Positions 16,669 to 25,572 of a DNA stretch of 59,813 nucleotides are shown in pieces. The translations under genes and the position numbers were made by a program. The stretch's first letter is position 1; every line of letters begins with the position of its first letter. Source of the stretch: Paraburkholderia sp. SG-MS1 (lineage in GTDB: Bacteria; Pseudomonadota; Gammaproteobacteria; Burkholderiales; Burkholderiaceae); the NCBI RefSeq assembly GCF_012275575.1, contig NZ_NPIH01000282.1, positions 900 through 60,712 of the forward strand. The letters run 5' to 3'. The notes beneath the pieces were generated by a model that had not been told where the DNA came from, ran no database searches, and saw nothing but the letters and a program-made list of their open reading frames with translations.

Positions 16669-17495
16669 ATGAACCAGATGAATCCCGCCTTTATCATGCC
16701 CGACGTGCAAAGCACGCCCGACACGCGCCAGATCCCGATTCAGCGGGTCGGCGCGTCAAGGGTGTGCGTCATCCGTTGACGGTGCGCACGCAAAGCGGCG
16801 AAGCGCAACCGACGGTCGGCACGTGGAATCTCGACGTGCATCTCCTGGCTGATCAGAAGGGCACGCATATGTCGCGTTTCGTGGCGTTGCTCGAAGAGAA
16901 CAAAGCGCCGCTCGAACCGGCCACTTTTCGCACCATGCTCGCGGCCATGCTCGAGAAGCTCGAAGCCGAGGCGGGCCGCATCGAAGTGTCGTTCCCGTAC
17001 TTTGTGAATAAGACTGCGCCGGTTTCGGGTGTGCAGAGTCTGCTCGACTACGAAGTCTCGCTGACGGGCGACACCCGCAACGGCACGACGCGCCTGTTTC
17101 TGAAGGTGCTGGTGCCAGTCACGAGCCTGTGCCCCTGCTCGAAAAAGATTTCGCAGTACGGCGCGCATAACCAGCGCTCGCACGTCACGATCAATGCCGA
17201 ACTGACCGGGGACGTGGCGGTGGAAGAACTGGTTCGCATTGCCGAGGAAGAGGCCTCGTGCGAACTGTGGGGCCTGCTCAAGCGCCCCGACGAGAAGTTC
17301 GTCACCGAGCGTGCGTATGAAAATCCGAAGTTCGTCGAAGACCTCGTGCGCGACGTCGCGCAACGGCTGAATGCGGACGAGCGGATCGTCGCCTATGTGC
17401 TCGAAGCGGAGAACTTCGAGTCGATTCACAATCACAGCGCGTATGCGGTGATCGAGCGGGACAAACGGGTGGGTGAGACTCGCCCTTGCGTGTGA
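16669..17495 (+). pseudogene. folE2: GTP cyclohydrolase FolE2, frameshifted
   Basis: FolE2 (GTP cyclohydrolase IB) makes 7,8-dihydroneopterin triphosphate for folate synthesis. The gene starts at ATG 16669 with the expected MNQMNPAFIMPDVQSTPDT and continues to RQIPIQRVG. An extra two bases in the GCGCG run at 16751-16755 then shift the frame, and translation would stop at the TGA at 16777-16779. The correct continuation, GVRHPLTVRTQSGEAQPTV, lies in another frame and is intact to 17495. It includes VPVTSLCPCSK with the metal-binding cysteine and the C-terminal IHNHSAY histidines. Removing two bases restores a normal protein of about 270 residues. An internal restart at ATG 16869 would lack the N-terminal part. 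The cause may be a sequencing error or a real mutation. Confidence 0.88.
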
Positions 17496-17516
17496 TCGCT
17501 GGTTTGAGCGCATTGA

Positions 17517-17542
17517 AAAAGCCGCTTTTTAAAGCGGCTTTT
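17517..17542. terminator. Bidirectional terminator between folE2 and tsaD
   Basis: AAAAGCCGCTTT (17517-17528) and its exact complement AAAGCGGCTTTT (17531-17542) surround a TT loop. A and T runs flank the stem on both sides, so it can serve both convergent genes. Confidence 0.88.
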
Positions 17543-17565
17543 CTTATGGTGCGGCGATCTTCCGT

Positions 17566-18594
17566 TCAGCGTGCGAGGGAAGTCAGATCCCAGCGCGGCT
17601 TCACCGTGAACGCGTAGTCTTTGGCCGATTGATCGGGCCAGCGCTGCAATCGCAACGCACCGGCCAGTGCGATCATCGCGCCGTTGTCCGTGCACAGCGA
17701 CAGGTCGGGGTAGTGCACGAAGAAGTTGCGCTTTTTCGCGGCGGCGGACAGCGCCTCGCGCAGCTGCCGGTTGGCGCCCACGCCCCCCGCGACGACCAGC
17801 CGGTTGAGCCGGGTCTTTTTCAGCGCCGCCAGCGACTTTGCCGCCAGCACTTCCACCGCGGCGTCGACGAAGCCGCGCGCCAGATCCGCTTTCGCCTGCT
17901 CGCAGATATTCGCGCCGCCGAGCTTTTTCGCGTGCGTGAGGACGGCGGTCTTCAGGCCGCTGAAGCTGAAGTCGAGGTCGCCGGAATGCAGCATGGGGCG
18001 GGGCAGGACCACCGCGCCGGGCATGCCGAATTCGGCCATGCGCGATACTTCCGGGCCGCCCGGATAACCGAGGCCGAGCAGCTTGGCGGTCTTGTCGAAC
18101 GCTTCGCCGGCCGCGTCGTCCAGCGTTTCTCCGAGCGTCTCGTAGACGCCCACGTCCGTCACGCGCATCAATTGCGTATGTCCGCCCGACACCAGCAGCG
18201 CCACGAACGGGAACGGCGGCGGCTCATCCACCAGCAGCGGCGACAGTAGATGCCCTTCGAGGTGGTGGATGCCGATGGTCGGTTTGTCCCACGCCATCGC
18301 GAGTGAATTGGCGACGCTCGCGCCGACCAGCAATGCGCCCGCGAGCCCTGGCCCTTGCGTGTAGGCGATTGCGTCGATGTCGCTGCGCGCCGCGCCGGCA
18401 CGCTCCATCACCTCTTCGAGCAGCGGCAGCGCACGTCGGATGTGGTCGCGCGACGCCAACTCGGGCACGACGCCGCCGTACTCCCGATGCATCGCAATCT
18501 GCGAATGGAGCGCGTGTGCGAGCAGGCCGCGCTCCGTGTCGTAGAGCGCGAGACCGGTTTCGTCGCAGGAGCTTTCGATGCCGAGAACGAGCAT
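17566..18594 (-). CDS. tsaD: tRNA N6-threonylcarbamoyladenosine transferase TsaD
   Basis: The catalytic subunit that transfers threonylcarbamoyl from its adenylate to A37 of ANN-decoding tRNAs, working with TsaB and TsaE. The 342-residue protein starts MLVLGIESSCDETG, has the metal-binding HHLEGH (His111, His115), and shows the ASKHA-fold phosphate loops SGGHTQL and FSGLKTAVL and the late GGVGANRQLRE. All signature residues are present. It is encoded alone, convergent with folE2 and divergent from a flavoprotein gene. Notably, the same window also carries an unusual tRNA with an AUA/AUG-reading anticodon. Confidence 0.95.
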   Translation of the reverse strand: MLVLGIESSCDETGLALYDTERGLLAHALHSQIAMHREYGGVVPELASRDHIRRALPLLEEVMERAGAARSDIDAIAYTQGPGLAGALLVGASVANSLAMAWDKPTIGIHHLEGHLLSPLLVDEPPPFPFVALLVSGGHTQLMRVTDVGVYETLGETLDDAAGEAFDKTAKLLGLGYPGGPEVSRMAEFGMPGAVVLPRPMLHSGDLDFSFSGLKTAVLTHAKKLGGANICEQAKADLARGFVDAAVEVLAAKSLAALKKTRLNRLVVAGGVGANRQLREALSAAAKKRNFFVHYPDLSLCTDNGAMIALAGALRLQRWPDQSAKDYAFTVKPRWDLTSLAR

Positions 18595-18726
18595 GATGGT
18601 GGGGTTTGAAGGGACGCAGGAGTGACAACACCTTTGCGCCCCGAAATGAAAAGATCAGCCTGAAAGTATAGCAGTGCGACCGCCAGGCCGCAGACGGCCG
18701 CTAACCCGCAGGTACAATGCGGCCCC

Positions 18727-19944
18727 ATGGAATCCTTCGATATCGCGGTGATCGGCGCAGGCGCGGCCGGCATGATGTGCGCGGCCGTGGCCGGGCAACT
18801 CGGCCGGCGCGTGGTGCTGATCGACCACTCGCAACGTCTCGCGGAAAAAATCCGCATCTCCGGCGGCGGCCGGTGCAACTTCACGAACCTTTACGCCGGG
18901 CCGGCCAATTACCTGTCGGCCAATCCGCATTTTTGCCGTTCCGCGCTGGCGCGCTACACACCGCGCGATTTCATGGCGCTGCTCAAGCGTCATCATGTGA
19001 CGTGGCACGAGAAGCACAAGGGGCAACTGTTCTGCGACCAGTCGAGCGATGCGGTCATCAACGTGTTGAAACGCGAGTGCGACGCGGGCCGCGTGGCATG
19101 GCGCACGCCGTTGTCGGTGGAAGGCGTGCGGCAGGACGCGCAGGGCTGGTACACGCTGGATACGCTGTCCGGCCCGATCACAGCGCGCGCGCTGGTGATC
19201 GCGACCGGCGGCCTGTCCATCCCGAAGATCGGCGCCACCGATTTCGCCTATCGGCTTGCCAAACAGTTCGGTCACAAATTGATCGACACGCGTCCCGCGC
19301 TGGTTCCGCTGACCTTCGCCGCCGCCGACTGGGAGCCGTTCTCCGCGCTCTCCGGCGTGTCGCTCGAAGTGCAACTGGCGACCGGCAACAGGAAGACCGG
19401 CGCCGAATTTACCGAGGACCTGCTGCTCACGCACCGTGGCCTGTCGGGTCCGGGCGTGCTGCAAATCTCGAGCTACTGGCAACCGGGCGAGCCGATTCAC
19501 ATCAACCTGCTGGCGGAGCGCGACGCGACGACCGCCCTGCTCGAAGCAAAGACCGGCACGAAGCGCCAGATCGCCAATCTGCTATCCGAATGGGTGCCGC
19601 AGCGGCTTGCTCACGTCTGGCTGGACACCCACAAGATTTCAGCTGAGGCCCGGGTGGCCGATCTGCCGGACAAGACGCTGCGGCGCATCGGTGAAGCGCT
19701 GTCGCGTTGGACGCTCACCCCTAACGGCACCGAAGGCTATCGCAAAGCCGAAGTGACGCGCGGCGGCGTCGACACGCGCGACCTGTCGTCAGCGACGATG
19801 ATGAGCGCGAAGGCGCCGGGGCTGTACTTCATCGGCGAGGCGGTTGACGTGACCGGCTGGCTCGGTGGCTACAACTTCCAGTGGGCGTGGGCCTCGGGCG
19901 TGGCGGCTGGCCAGGCGGCCGCGGAATACGTCCAGGGGGCTTGA
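18727..19944 (+). CDS. YhiN/HI0933-like flavoprotein (NAD(P)/FAD oxidoreductase)
   Basis: A 405-residue FAD-binding protein of the HI0933/YhiN family, whose reaction is unknown. The N-terminal Rossmann motif is IAVIGAGAAGMM, followed by the family-specific KIRISGGGRCNFTN. The ATG motif ALVIATGGLSIPKIG is in the middle, and the C-terminal FAD-closing region is YFIGEAVDVTGWLGGYNFQ. The length matches the family (about 400). The start at 18727 lies 132 bases from the divergent tsaD start. Confidence 0.88.
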   Translation: MESFDIAVIGAGAAGMMCAAVAGQLGRRVVLIDHSQRLAEKIRISGGGRCNFTNLYAGPANYLSANPHFCRSALARYTPRDFMALLKRHHVTWHEKHKGQLFCDQSSDAVINVLKRECDAGRVAWRTPLSVEGVRQDAQGWYTLDTLSGPITARALVIATGGLSIPKIGATDFAYRLAKQFGHKLIDTRPALVPLTFAAADWEPFSALSGVSLEVQLATGNRKTGAEFTEDLLLTHRGLSGPGVLQISSYWQPGEPIHINLLAERDATTALLEAKTGTKRQIANLLSEWVPQRLAHVWLDTHKISAEARVADLPDKTLRRIGEALSRWTLTPNGTEGYRKAEVTRGGVDTRDLSSATMMSAKAPGLYFIGEAVDVTGWLGGYNFQWAWASGVAAGQAAAEYVQGA

Positions 19945-19971
19945 CGGCGCATTAGCTTTGTGAGAAAGCTC

Positions 19972-19980
19972 TGCTATACT
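19972..19980 (+). promoter_or_regulatory. Extended -10 promoter of rpsU
   Basis: TGCTATACT (19972-19980) fits an extended -10 element (TGn followed by TATACT) ending 32 bases before the rpsU start. The -35 position holds only a poor match (TTAGCT, 19952-19957), which extended -10 promoters tolerate. Confidence 0.55.
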
Positions 19981-20012
19981 CCTGAACCTTTACAAAGTTC
20001 CGTTATTGAAAA

Positions 20013-20225
20013 ATGACGACCATCCGCGTAAAAGACAACGAGCCGTTTGAAGTCGCCATGCGCCGTTTCAAACGCACCATGGAGAAGAACGGCTTGCTGA
20101 CGGAACTTCGCGCTCGCGAGTTTTACGAAAAGCCTACGGCTGAACGCAAGCGCAAGAAGGCCGCCGCGGTGAAGCGTCATTTCAAGCGTCTGCGTGGCCA
20201 GATGCTGCCAAAGAAGTTCTACTGA
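20013..20225 (+). CDS. rpsU: 30S ribosomal protein S21
   Basis: A 70-residue small-subunit protein that assists base pairing between 16S rRNA and the mRNA during initiation. It begins MTTIRVKDNEPFEVAMRRFK and has the arginine/lysine-rich C-terminal tail ending LPKKFY. Length and sequence are standard for betaproteobacteria. It is the first gene of the conserved rpsU-yqeY-dnaG-rpoD block and has its own extended -10 promoter. Confidence 0.97.
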   Translation: MTTIRVKDNEPFEVAMRRFKRTMEKNGLLTELRAREFYEKPTAERKRKKAAAVKRHFKRLRGQMLPKKFY

Positions 20226-20449
20226 TTCTGGCGTTGCCGCGGTTCTGGTGAAACGGAGCGGCGACATCCACCCCGGTGAGGGCACGCGAGGTGTCATCAC
20301 GGAAAACACGGTCCATCGGGCCAGCCGGCAGGGTCGCATCCACTACGCACATTGCGCCAACCCGCTTGAGGAAGCAGTCCCCAAGCGGGTATTCGTGTTG
20401 ATGCAGTCGATCCCGCCGCTTTTCAACTTTCAACGCATTCAGGTGAGTG

Positions 20450-20896
20450 ATGAGTCTCAAGGACCGGATCAACGACGACATGAAAGCTGCAATGCGGGCG
20501 CGTGAGACCGAGCGTCTCGGCACGATCCGCCTGCTGCTCGCCGCCGTCAAGCAGCGCGAAGTCGATGAGCGCGTCACGCTCGACGACGCCGCGATCACCG
20601 CGGTCGTCGACAAGATGATCAAGCAGCGCAAGGACTCTATCAGCCAGTTCGAGGCCGCAGGCCGCACAGATCTGGCTGACAAGGAAAAGGCCGAGCTGGA
20701 AATTCTGTCCGCCTACATGCCGGAGCAGATGTCCGAGGCGGAAATCATTGCCGAGATCCAGGCCGCAGTCGCCCAGACCGGCGCCGCCGGCCCGCAGGAC
20801 ATGGGCAAGGTCATGGGCGTGCTCAAGCCGAAGCTGGCCGGTCGCGCCGATATGACCGCGGTGTCGGCGCAAGTCAAAGCCGCGCTCGCGAAGTAA
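20450..20896 (+). CDS. yqeY: GatB/YqeY domain protein
   Basis: A 148-residue protein of the GatB/YqeY family, homologous to the tRNA-binding tail domain of the aspartyl/glutamyl-tRNA amidotransferase subunit GatB. Its exact function is unknown. Family features are MSLKDRINDDMKAAMRAR, the helical segment LSAYMPEQMSEAEI, and GKVMGVLKPKLAGRADM. The ATG at 20450 is preceded by AGGTG; a GTG one codon upstream is less likely. A 224-base gap separates it from rpsU, and dnaG follows 78 bases later. Confidence 0.93.
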   Translation: MSLKDRINDDMKAAMRARETERLGTIRLLLAAVKQREVDERVTLDDAAITAVVDKMIKQRKDSISQFEAAGRTDLADKEKAELEILSAYMPEQMSEAEIIAEIQAAVAQTGAAGPQDMGKVMGVLKPKLAGRADMTAVSAQVKAALAK

Positions 20897-20974
20897 TTTG
20901 AGTTTGTCCGGCCTGCGCGCGTCGTCGTCCGACGCCGCGCGCAGCGTTGAGCTCTTCAGGTAGCGTCATTTACT

Positions 20975-22843
20975 GTGATTCCACCGTCATTCCTGCAGGA
21001 CCTGCTCAACCGCGTTGATATCGTCGACGTGGTCGGCCGGTATGTGCAGCTGAAAAAGGGCGGCGCGAACTTCATGGGGCTGTGCCCGTTTCACAACGAG
21101 AAAAGCCCCTCGTTTACGGTTAGTCCGACTAAACAGTTTTATCACTGCTTCGGCTGCGGCGCGCACGGGACGGCCATCGGCTTCCTGATGGAACATGTGG
21201 GCTCCTCGTTTCCGGAGGCGGTCAACGATCTGGCGCAATCGGTGGGCTTGACCGTGCCGAACGAGCCGTCGCCGGGATACGGCGGGGGCGGCGCCGGCGG
21301 CTACGCGCCGGCGGCGTCCAAAGCCGTCACGACGGCGCTCTCCGATGTCATGCAGACCGCTTGCGACTTCTACCGCAAGCAGTTGCGTGGCGCGCCGGGT
21401 GCTATCCAGTACCTGAAAAAGCGCGGGCTGACCGGCGAAATCGCCGCGCGCTTCGGTCTCGGCTACGCACCAGACGGCTGGCAGAATCTCGAAGCGGCCT
21501 TCCCCAATTATCGCGACGACGCGCTGGTGGAGTCGGGCCTCGTGATCGTCAGCGAAAAGTCCGACGCACAGGGGCAGAACCGCCGCTACGACCGCTTTCG
21601 CGAGCGGATCATGTTCCCGATACGCAACGTGAAGGGGCAGGTGATCGGCTTCGGCGGCCGCGTGTTGGATGGTGGCGAACCGAAATATTTGAATTCCCCC
21701 GAAACGCCTCTATTTAACAAGGGCAGCGAGCTGTATGGGCTGTTCGAAGCGCGTCTGGCAATTCGCGAACAGCACTACGTGCTGGTGGTGGAAGGCTATA
21801 TGGACGTGGTCGCGCTGGCCCAATTGGGGTTTCAGAACGCGGTCGCGACGCTCGGCACGGCTTGCACGCCGGTTCATGTGCAGAAACTGATGCGCCAGAC
21901 CGATACGGTCATTTTCAGTTTCGACGGCGATTCGGCAGGGCGGCGCGCCGCTCGCCGGGCGCTGGACGCCTGCCTCCCACACGCGGCGGACAACCGAACG
22001 ATCCGGTTCCTGTTTCTGCCCTCCGAGCACGATCCGGATAGCTACGTGCGTGAATTCGGCACTGAGGCGTTTGCCGAGCAAGTCGAGCGCGCGATGCCGC
22101 TCTCGCAGTTCATGCTCAACGAAGTGCTGACGGGCAAGGAACTGGATCAGCCGGAAGGCCGGGCGCGCGCGCTGTTCGACGCCAAACCGCTGCTGCAGGC
22201 CCTGCCGGCCAACGCGTTGCGTGCGCAGATCATGCATATGTTTGCCGACCGCCTCGACGTGCCGTTCGACGAGGTGGCGGCGCTCTGCGAGGTCGATTCG
22301 CGGATCGCAGCTGCGGCGCGCCTCGCGCCGGCCCGCAAGGACCGGCGCAGCGTGACTGGGATCGAAGAAAAGACACTGCGCAATCTCGTGATGTATCCGC
22401 GCACGGTGGCGGTGCTCGACGAGGACGCCGAGCAGGCGCTGCTGAGCGTGACCCGGCACGGCGAACTGTTCGAGGAAGTGACGACGCACGCACGTGCGCT
22501 AGGCGATTCGGCGGAGTTTCAGTTGTTGTCCGACCTATTGCGAAACGGCGCAAACGCCCCAACTTTCGAGGAAATCTTTCGCAAAATTCTAGACTATGAT
22601 GAAAATGTCCGGGATTTGCTGCTGAAAGACCCTCAGGACGCGACTGTCATCGAGGAACGGCGCGAGCAGGAGCGGATCGTGGGCGAGGAACTGAAAGCGG
22701 CGATCCTCAAGATGCGATACGACGCGTATTGCGACCGTCTGGAGCAGCTTTCACGACAATCCCGGCACACGCCGGAGGAGTTTGCGGAGCTTTCCGAATT
22801 GAATCGGAAGCGGGCTGATATGAAGCGTCAGCTAGGTCTGTGA
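20975..22843 (+). CDS. dnaG: DNA primase
   Basis: Synthesises RNA primers at the replication fork in association with DnaB helicase. The 622-residue protein has the N-terminal zinc ribbon (Cys37, His40, Cys58, Cys61) and the RNA-polymerase domain. Its toprim motifs are VVEGYMDVV with the conserved glutamate and FSFDGDSAG with the paired aspartates. The C-terminal DnaB-interaction region follows. A Gly/Ala-rich insert (about residues 95-115) after the zinc domain is typical of Burkholderia. The start is GTG at 20975, which gives the expected MIPPSFLQDLLNR. Confidence 0.96.
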   Translation: MIPPSFLQDLLNRVDIVDVVGRYVQLKKGGANFMGLCPFHNEKSPSFTVSPTKQFYHCFGCGAHGTAIGFLMEHVGSSFPEAVNDLAQSVGLTVPNEPSPGYGGGGAGGYAPAASKAVTTALSDVMQTACDFYRKQLRGAPGAIQYLKKRGLTGEIAARFGLGYAPDGWQNLEAAFPNYRDDALVESGLVIVSEKSDAQGQNRRYDRFRERIMFPIRNVKGQVIGFGGRVLDGGEPKYLNSPETPLFNKGSELYGLFEARLAIREQHYVLVVEGYMDVVALAQLGFQNAVATLGTACTPVHVQKLMRQTDTVIFSFDGDSAGRRAARRALDACLPHAADNRTIRFLFLPSEHDPDSYVREFGTEAFAEQVERAMPLSQFMLNEVLTGKELDQPEGRARALFDAKPLLQALPANALRAQIMHMFADRLDVPFDEVAALCEVDSRIAAAARLAPARKDRRSVTGIEEKTLRNLVMYPRTVAVLDEDAEQALLSVTRHGELFEEVTTHARALGDSAEFQLLSDLLRNGANAPTFEEIFRKILDYDENVRDLLLKDPQDATVIEERREQERIVGEELKAAILKMRYDAYCDRLEQLSRQSRHTPEEFAELSELNRKRADMKRQLGL

Positions 22844-22865
22844 GGGAAAGGGCGGAAACCTTGGG

Positions 22866-22874
22866 TGGTATAAT
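22866..22874 (+). promoter_or_regulatory. Extended -10 promoter of rpoD
   Basis: TGGTATAAT (22866-22874) combines a TG motif with a perfect TATAAT, 61 bases before the rpoD start. There is no recognisable -35 hexamer. It would give rpoD transcription independent of the upstream rpsU promoter. Confidence 0.55.
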
Positions 22875-22935
22875 TAAAGGTTCCTAGCGGTTTGTTTTTC
22901 AAGGGTTTTCCTAGCAAAGGCGAAAAGGCGATGCG

Positions 22936-25323
22936 ATGGCAAAGACTACAGGCGGAAATCAGGCGACAACCGGTACACGCTCAAAGGAGCCGACCAGAAA
23001 GGTCACCGAGGCCAAGTTAGTTTCTTCCGCCAGGAAAACGTCTGCTGTCAGTGTTGCACCGGCTGCCGGGAAGAAATCCTCGGTCGCTTCCGCTGCCCGA
23101 GCGGATCCGGTCAGAGGGACGAAAGCTGTGCCGGCTGCCACGCAGCCGGGTGTCAGAAGCGCAAGGGAAGCGGCTGCCGCGCAGGACGATGCGGTAGTGC
23201 GCGAGACTTCAGTATCCACGGTTCTACCGGCTGTTGTCCACCAGCCGCGAGTCGAGACTACAGCCGGTACGGCGAACTCCATGACGAAAAAGCTGAACGA
23301 AGTACCCGTCGATGACGATGCAACCCAGACCGAAGAAACCCCTGCCGCCGCACCGGGCAAGGTCGAAAAGGTCAAGGCTCGCGACCGTCGTGCCAAGGAA
23401 AAAGCGCTTCTGAAAGATGCATTTGCATCGTCGCAGCCTGGCACGGTGGAGGAGATCGAGGAGCGCCGCTCCAAACTGCGCGCGCTGATCAAGCTCGGCA
23501 AGGAACGCGGCTTTCTCACGTATGCGGAAATCAACGACCACCTCCCTGACAACTTCACCGAGACCGAGGCGATCGAAGGCATCATCAGCACGTTCAACGA
23601 CATGGGCGTGGCGGTCTACGAGCAGGCCCCCGACGCTGAAACGCTGCTGCTGAACGACAACGCGCCCGCCGCTTCGTCCGACGACGAAGTGGAAGAGGAA
23701 GCGGAAGTCGCGCTGTCCACCGTCGACTCCGAATTCGGCCGCACCACGGACCCCGTGCGCATGTACATGCGAGAAATGGGTACCGTCGAGTTGCTCACGC
23801 GTGAAGGCGAAATCGAAATCGCGAAGCGGATCGAGGACGGTCTGAAGCACATGGTGATGGCCATCTCCGCGTGCCCGACCACGATCGCCGACATCCTCGC
23901 GATGGCCGAGCGCGTCGCGAATGAAGAGATTCGTATCGACGAACTGGTCGACGGTCTGATCGACGCCAACGCGGAAGACGCCGACGGCTTCTCCGCGCAG
24001 GAGGCGGAAGCGATCGAGAGCGAAGACGAGGAAGCCGAGGAAGAAAGCGACGAGGACGAGGAAGAAGACGACGGCACCGCGCAAGCCACGGCCAACGCGG
24101 CGCAAATGGAAGCGCTCAAGCGTGCGTCGCTCGAAAAATTCGCGATGATCAGCGAATGGTTCGACAAGATGCGCCGAGCGTTCGAGAAGGAAGGCTACAA
24201 GTCCAAGTCGTACCTGAAGGCGCAGGAAACGATCCAGAACGAACTGATGACGATTCGCTTCACCGCGCGTACGGTCGAGCGTCTGTGCGACACGCTGCGC
24301 GCGCAAGTAGACGAAGTGCGTCAGGTCGAGCGCCAGATCCTGCACACGGTGGTCGACAAGTGCGGCATGCCGCGTGCGGAATTCATCGCGCGTTTCCCGG
24401 GCAGCGAAACGGATCTCGAGTGGGCGGACAAGATCGTCGGCGAAGGTCACGCGTATAGCGCGATCCTCACGCGTAATATTCCGGCGATCCGCGAACAGCA
24501 GCAACGTCTGTTGGACCTGCAGGCGCGTGTCGTGCTGCCGCTGAAGGACCTGAAGGAAACCAACCGTCAGATGGCGGCCGGCGAACTGAAGGCGCGGCAG
24601 GCGAAGCGTGAAATGACCGAGGCGAATCTGCGTCTCGTGATCTCGATTGCGAAGAAGTACACGAACCGTGGTCTGCAGTTCCTCGACCTGATTCAGGAAG
24701 GCAACATCGGCCTGATGAAGGCGGTGGACAAGTTCGAATATCGTCGCGGCTACAAGTTCTCCACGTATGCAACGTGGTGGATTCGCCAGGCCATTACGCG
24801 CTCGATCGCCGACCAGGCGCGGACGATCCGGATTCCAGTGCACATGATCGAAACGATCAACAAGATGAACCGCATCTCGCGTCAGATTCTGCAGGAAACC
24901 GGCCTCGAACCGGATCCGGCAACGCTGGCCGAGAAGATGGAAATGCCGGAAGACAAGATCCGCAAGATCATGAAGATCGCGAAGGAGCCGATCTCGATGG
25001 AAACGCCGATCGGTGACGACGACGATTCGCATCTGGGCGACTTCATCGAGGATAACAACACGGTTGCGCCGGCCGACGCCGCGCTGCATGCCAGCATGCG
25101 CGATGTCGTGAAGGACGTGCTCGACTCGCTGACGCCGCGCGAAGCGAAAGTGCTGCGTATGCGTTTCGGTATCGAGATGAGCACTGATCACACGCTCGAA
25201 GAAGTCGGCAAGCAGTTCGACGTGACGCGTGAACGGATCCGTCAGATCGAAGCCAAGGCGTTGCGCAAGCTGCGTCACCCGAGCCGCTCGGACAAGTTGA
25301 AGTCATTCCTCGAAGGGAACTGA
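22936..25323 (+). CDS. rpoD: RNA polymerase primary sigma factor RpoD (sigma-70)
   Basis: A 795-residue housekeeping sigma factor. The long Ser/Ala/Lys-rich N-terminal extension (about residues 1-130) precedes region 1.1 and is characteristic of Burkholderia. Region 1.2 is DPVRMYMREMGTVELLTREG. An acidic non-conserved insert (EDEEAEEESDEDEEED) lies between 1.2 and 2. Regions 2.1-2.4 include LRLVISIAKKYTNRGLQFLD and the promoter-melting FSTYATWWIRQAITRSI. Region 4.2 ends with the helix-turn-helix TLEEVGKQFDVTRERIRQIE and ALRKLRHPSRS. All DNA-contacting segments are intact. A strong hairpin terminator follows. Confidence 0.97.
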   Translation: MAKTTGGNQATTGTRSKEPTRKVTEAKLVSSARKTSAVSVAPAAGKKSSVASAARADPVRGTKAVPAATQPGVRSAREAAAAQDDAVVRETSVSTVLPAVVHQPRVETTAGTANSMTKKLNEVPVDDDATQTEETPAAAPGKVEKVKARDRRAKEKALLKDAFASSQPGTVEEIEERRSKLRALIKLGKERGFLTYAEINDHLPDNFTETEAIEGIISTFNDMGVAVYEQAPDAETLLLNDNAPAASSDDEVEEEAEVALSTVDSEFGRTTDPVRMYMREMGTVELLTREGEIEIAKRIEDGLKHMVMAISACPTTIADILAMAERVANEEIRIDELVDGLIDANAEDADGFSAQEAEAIESEDEEAEEESDEDEEEDDGTAQATANAAQMEALKRASLEKFAMISEWFDKMRRAFEKEGYKSKSYLKAQETIQNELMTIRFTARTVERLCDTLRAQVDEVRQVERQILHTVVDKCGMPRAEFIARFPGSETDLEWADKIVGEGHAYSAILTRNIPAIREQQQRLLDLQARVVLPLKDLKETNRQMAAGELKARQAKREMTEANLRLVISIAKKYTNRGLQFLDLIQEGNIGLMKAVDKFEYRRGYKFSTYATWWIRQAITRSIADQARTIRIPVHMIETINKMNRISRQILQETGLEPDPATLAEKMEMPEDKIRKIMKIAKEPISMETPIGDDDDSHLGDFIEDNNTVAPADAALHASMRDVVKDVLDSLTPREAKVLRMRFGIEMSTDHTLEEVGKQFDVTRERIRQIEAKALRKLRHPSRSDKLKSFLEGN

Positions 25324-25360
25324 CCGAAGCAGGTGTTGGCGGCGGATAAAGCTGCGCTTG

Positions 25361-25415
25361 AAGGGGCCTCCCGGTTGTTTCGCTCAGGCGAAGCGGTTGC
25401 GGAGGTCCCTTTTTC
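25361..25415 (+). terminator. Terminator of rpoD
   Basis: AAGGGGCCTCC (25361-25371) pairs with GGAGGTCCCTT (25401-25411) with one G-U pair. The loop holds an inner TTCGC/GCGAA hairpin. A T-run follows directly. Confidence 0.85.
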
Positions 25416-25474
25416 GTGTAGTATGTCGGCCAACCAGCGAATGGGCCCGGCCTTCACGACCGGGTCTTTTTCTT

Positions 25475-25562
25475 GGGCTGGACGCCGTGTTGGTTGCAGG
25501 CAGTGGACTCATAATCCACCGGAGAAATCCCACCGTGGGTTCGAATCCCACCCGGCCCACCA
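25475..25562 (+). tRNA. tRNA with CAU anticodon and long variable arm
   Basis: The 88-base sequence folds as a complete cloverleaf. The acceptor stem is GGGCTGG (25475-25481) with CCGGCCC (25552-25558), then discriminator A and an encoded CCA. The D-stem is GCC/GGC with a GG-containing loop. The anticodon stem GTGGA/TCCAC encloses the loop CTCATAA, giving anticodon CAU. The T-arm is GTGGG TTCGAAT CCCAC. Between anticodon and T-arms are 15 bases that can form a short arm, GGA-GAAA-TCC, as in class II tRNAs. CAU in bacteria normally means Met, fMet or lysidine-modified Ile2, all class I. Position 8 is A and the base at 14 is T, the reverse of the usual T8-A14. The most likely identity is Ile2 (AUA), but charging cannot be decided here. 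An own terminator follows. Confidence 0.8.
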
Positions 25563-25572
25563 AAGCTTGAAG

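Noticed and set aside
15426..16754. Long plus-strand frame running from dxs into folE2
   Set aside because: The part inside dxs is an out-of-frame shadow; only the region after about 16755 is genuine folE2 sequence.
23224..25278. 684-residue minus-strand frame opposite rpoD
   Set aside because: It is the codon-biased shadow of rpoD, has no family similarity and lacks a ribosome-binding site.
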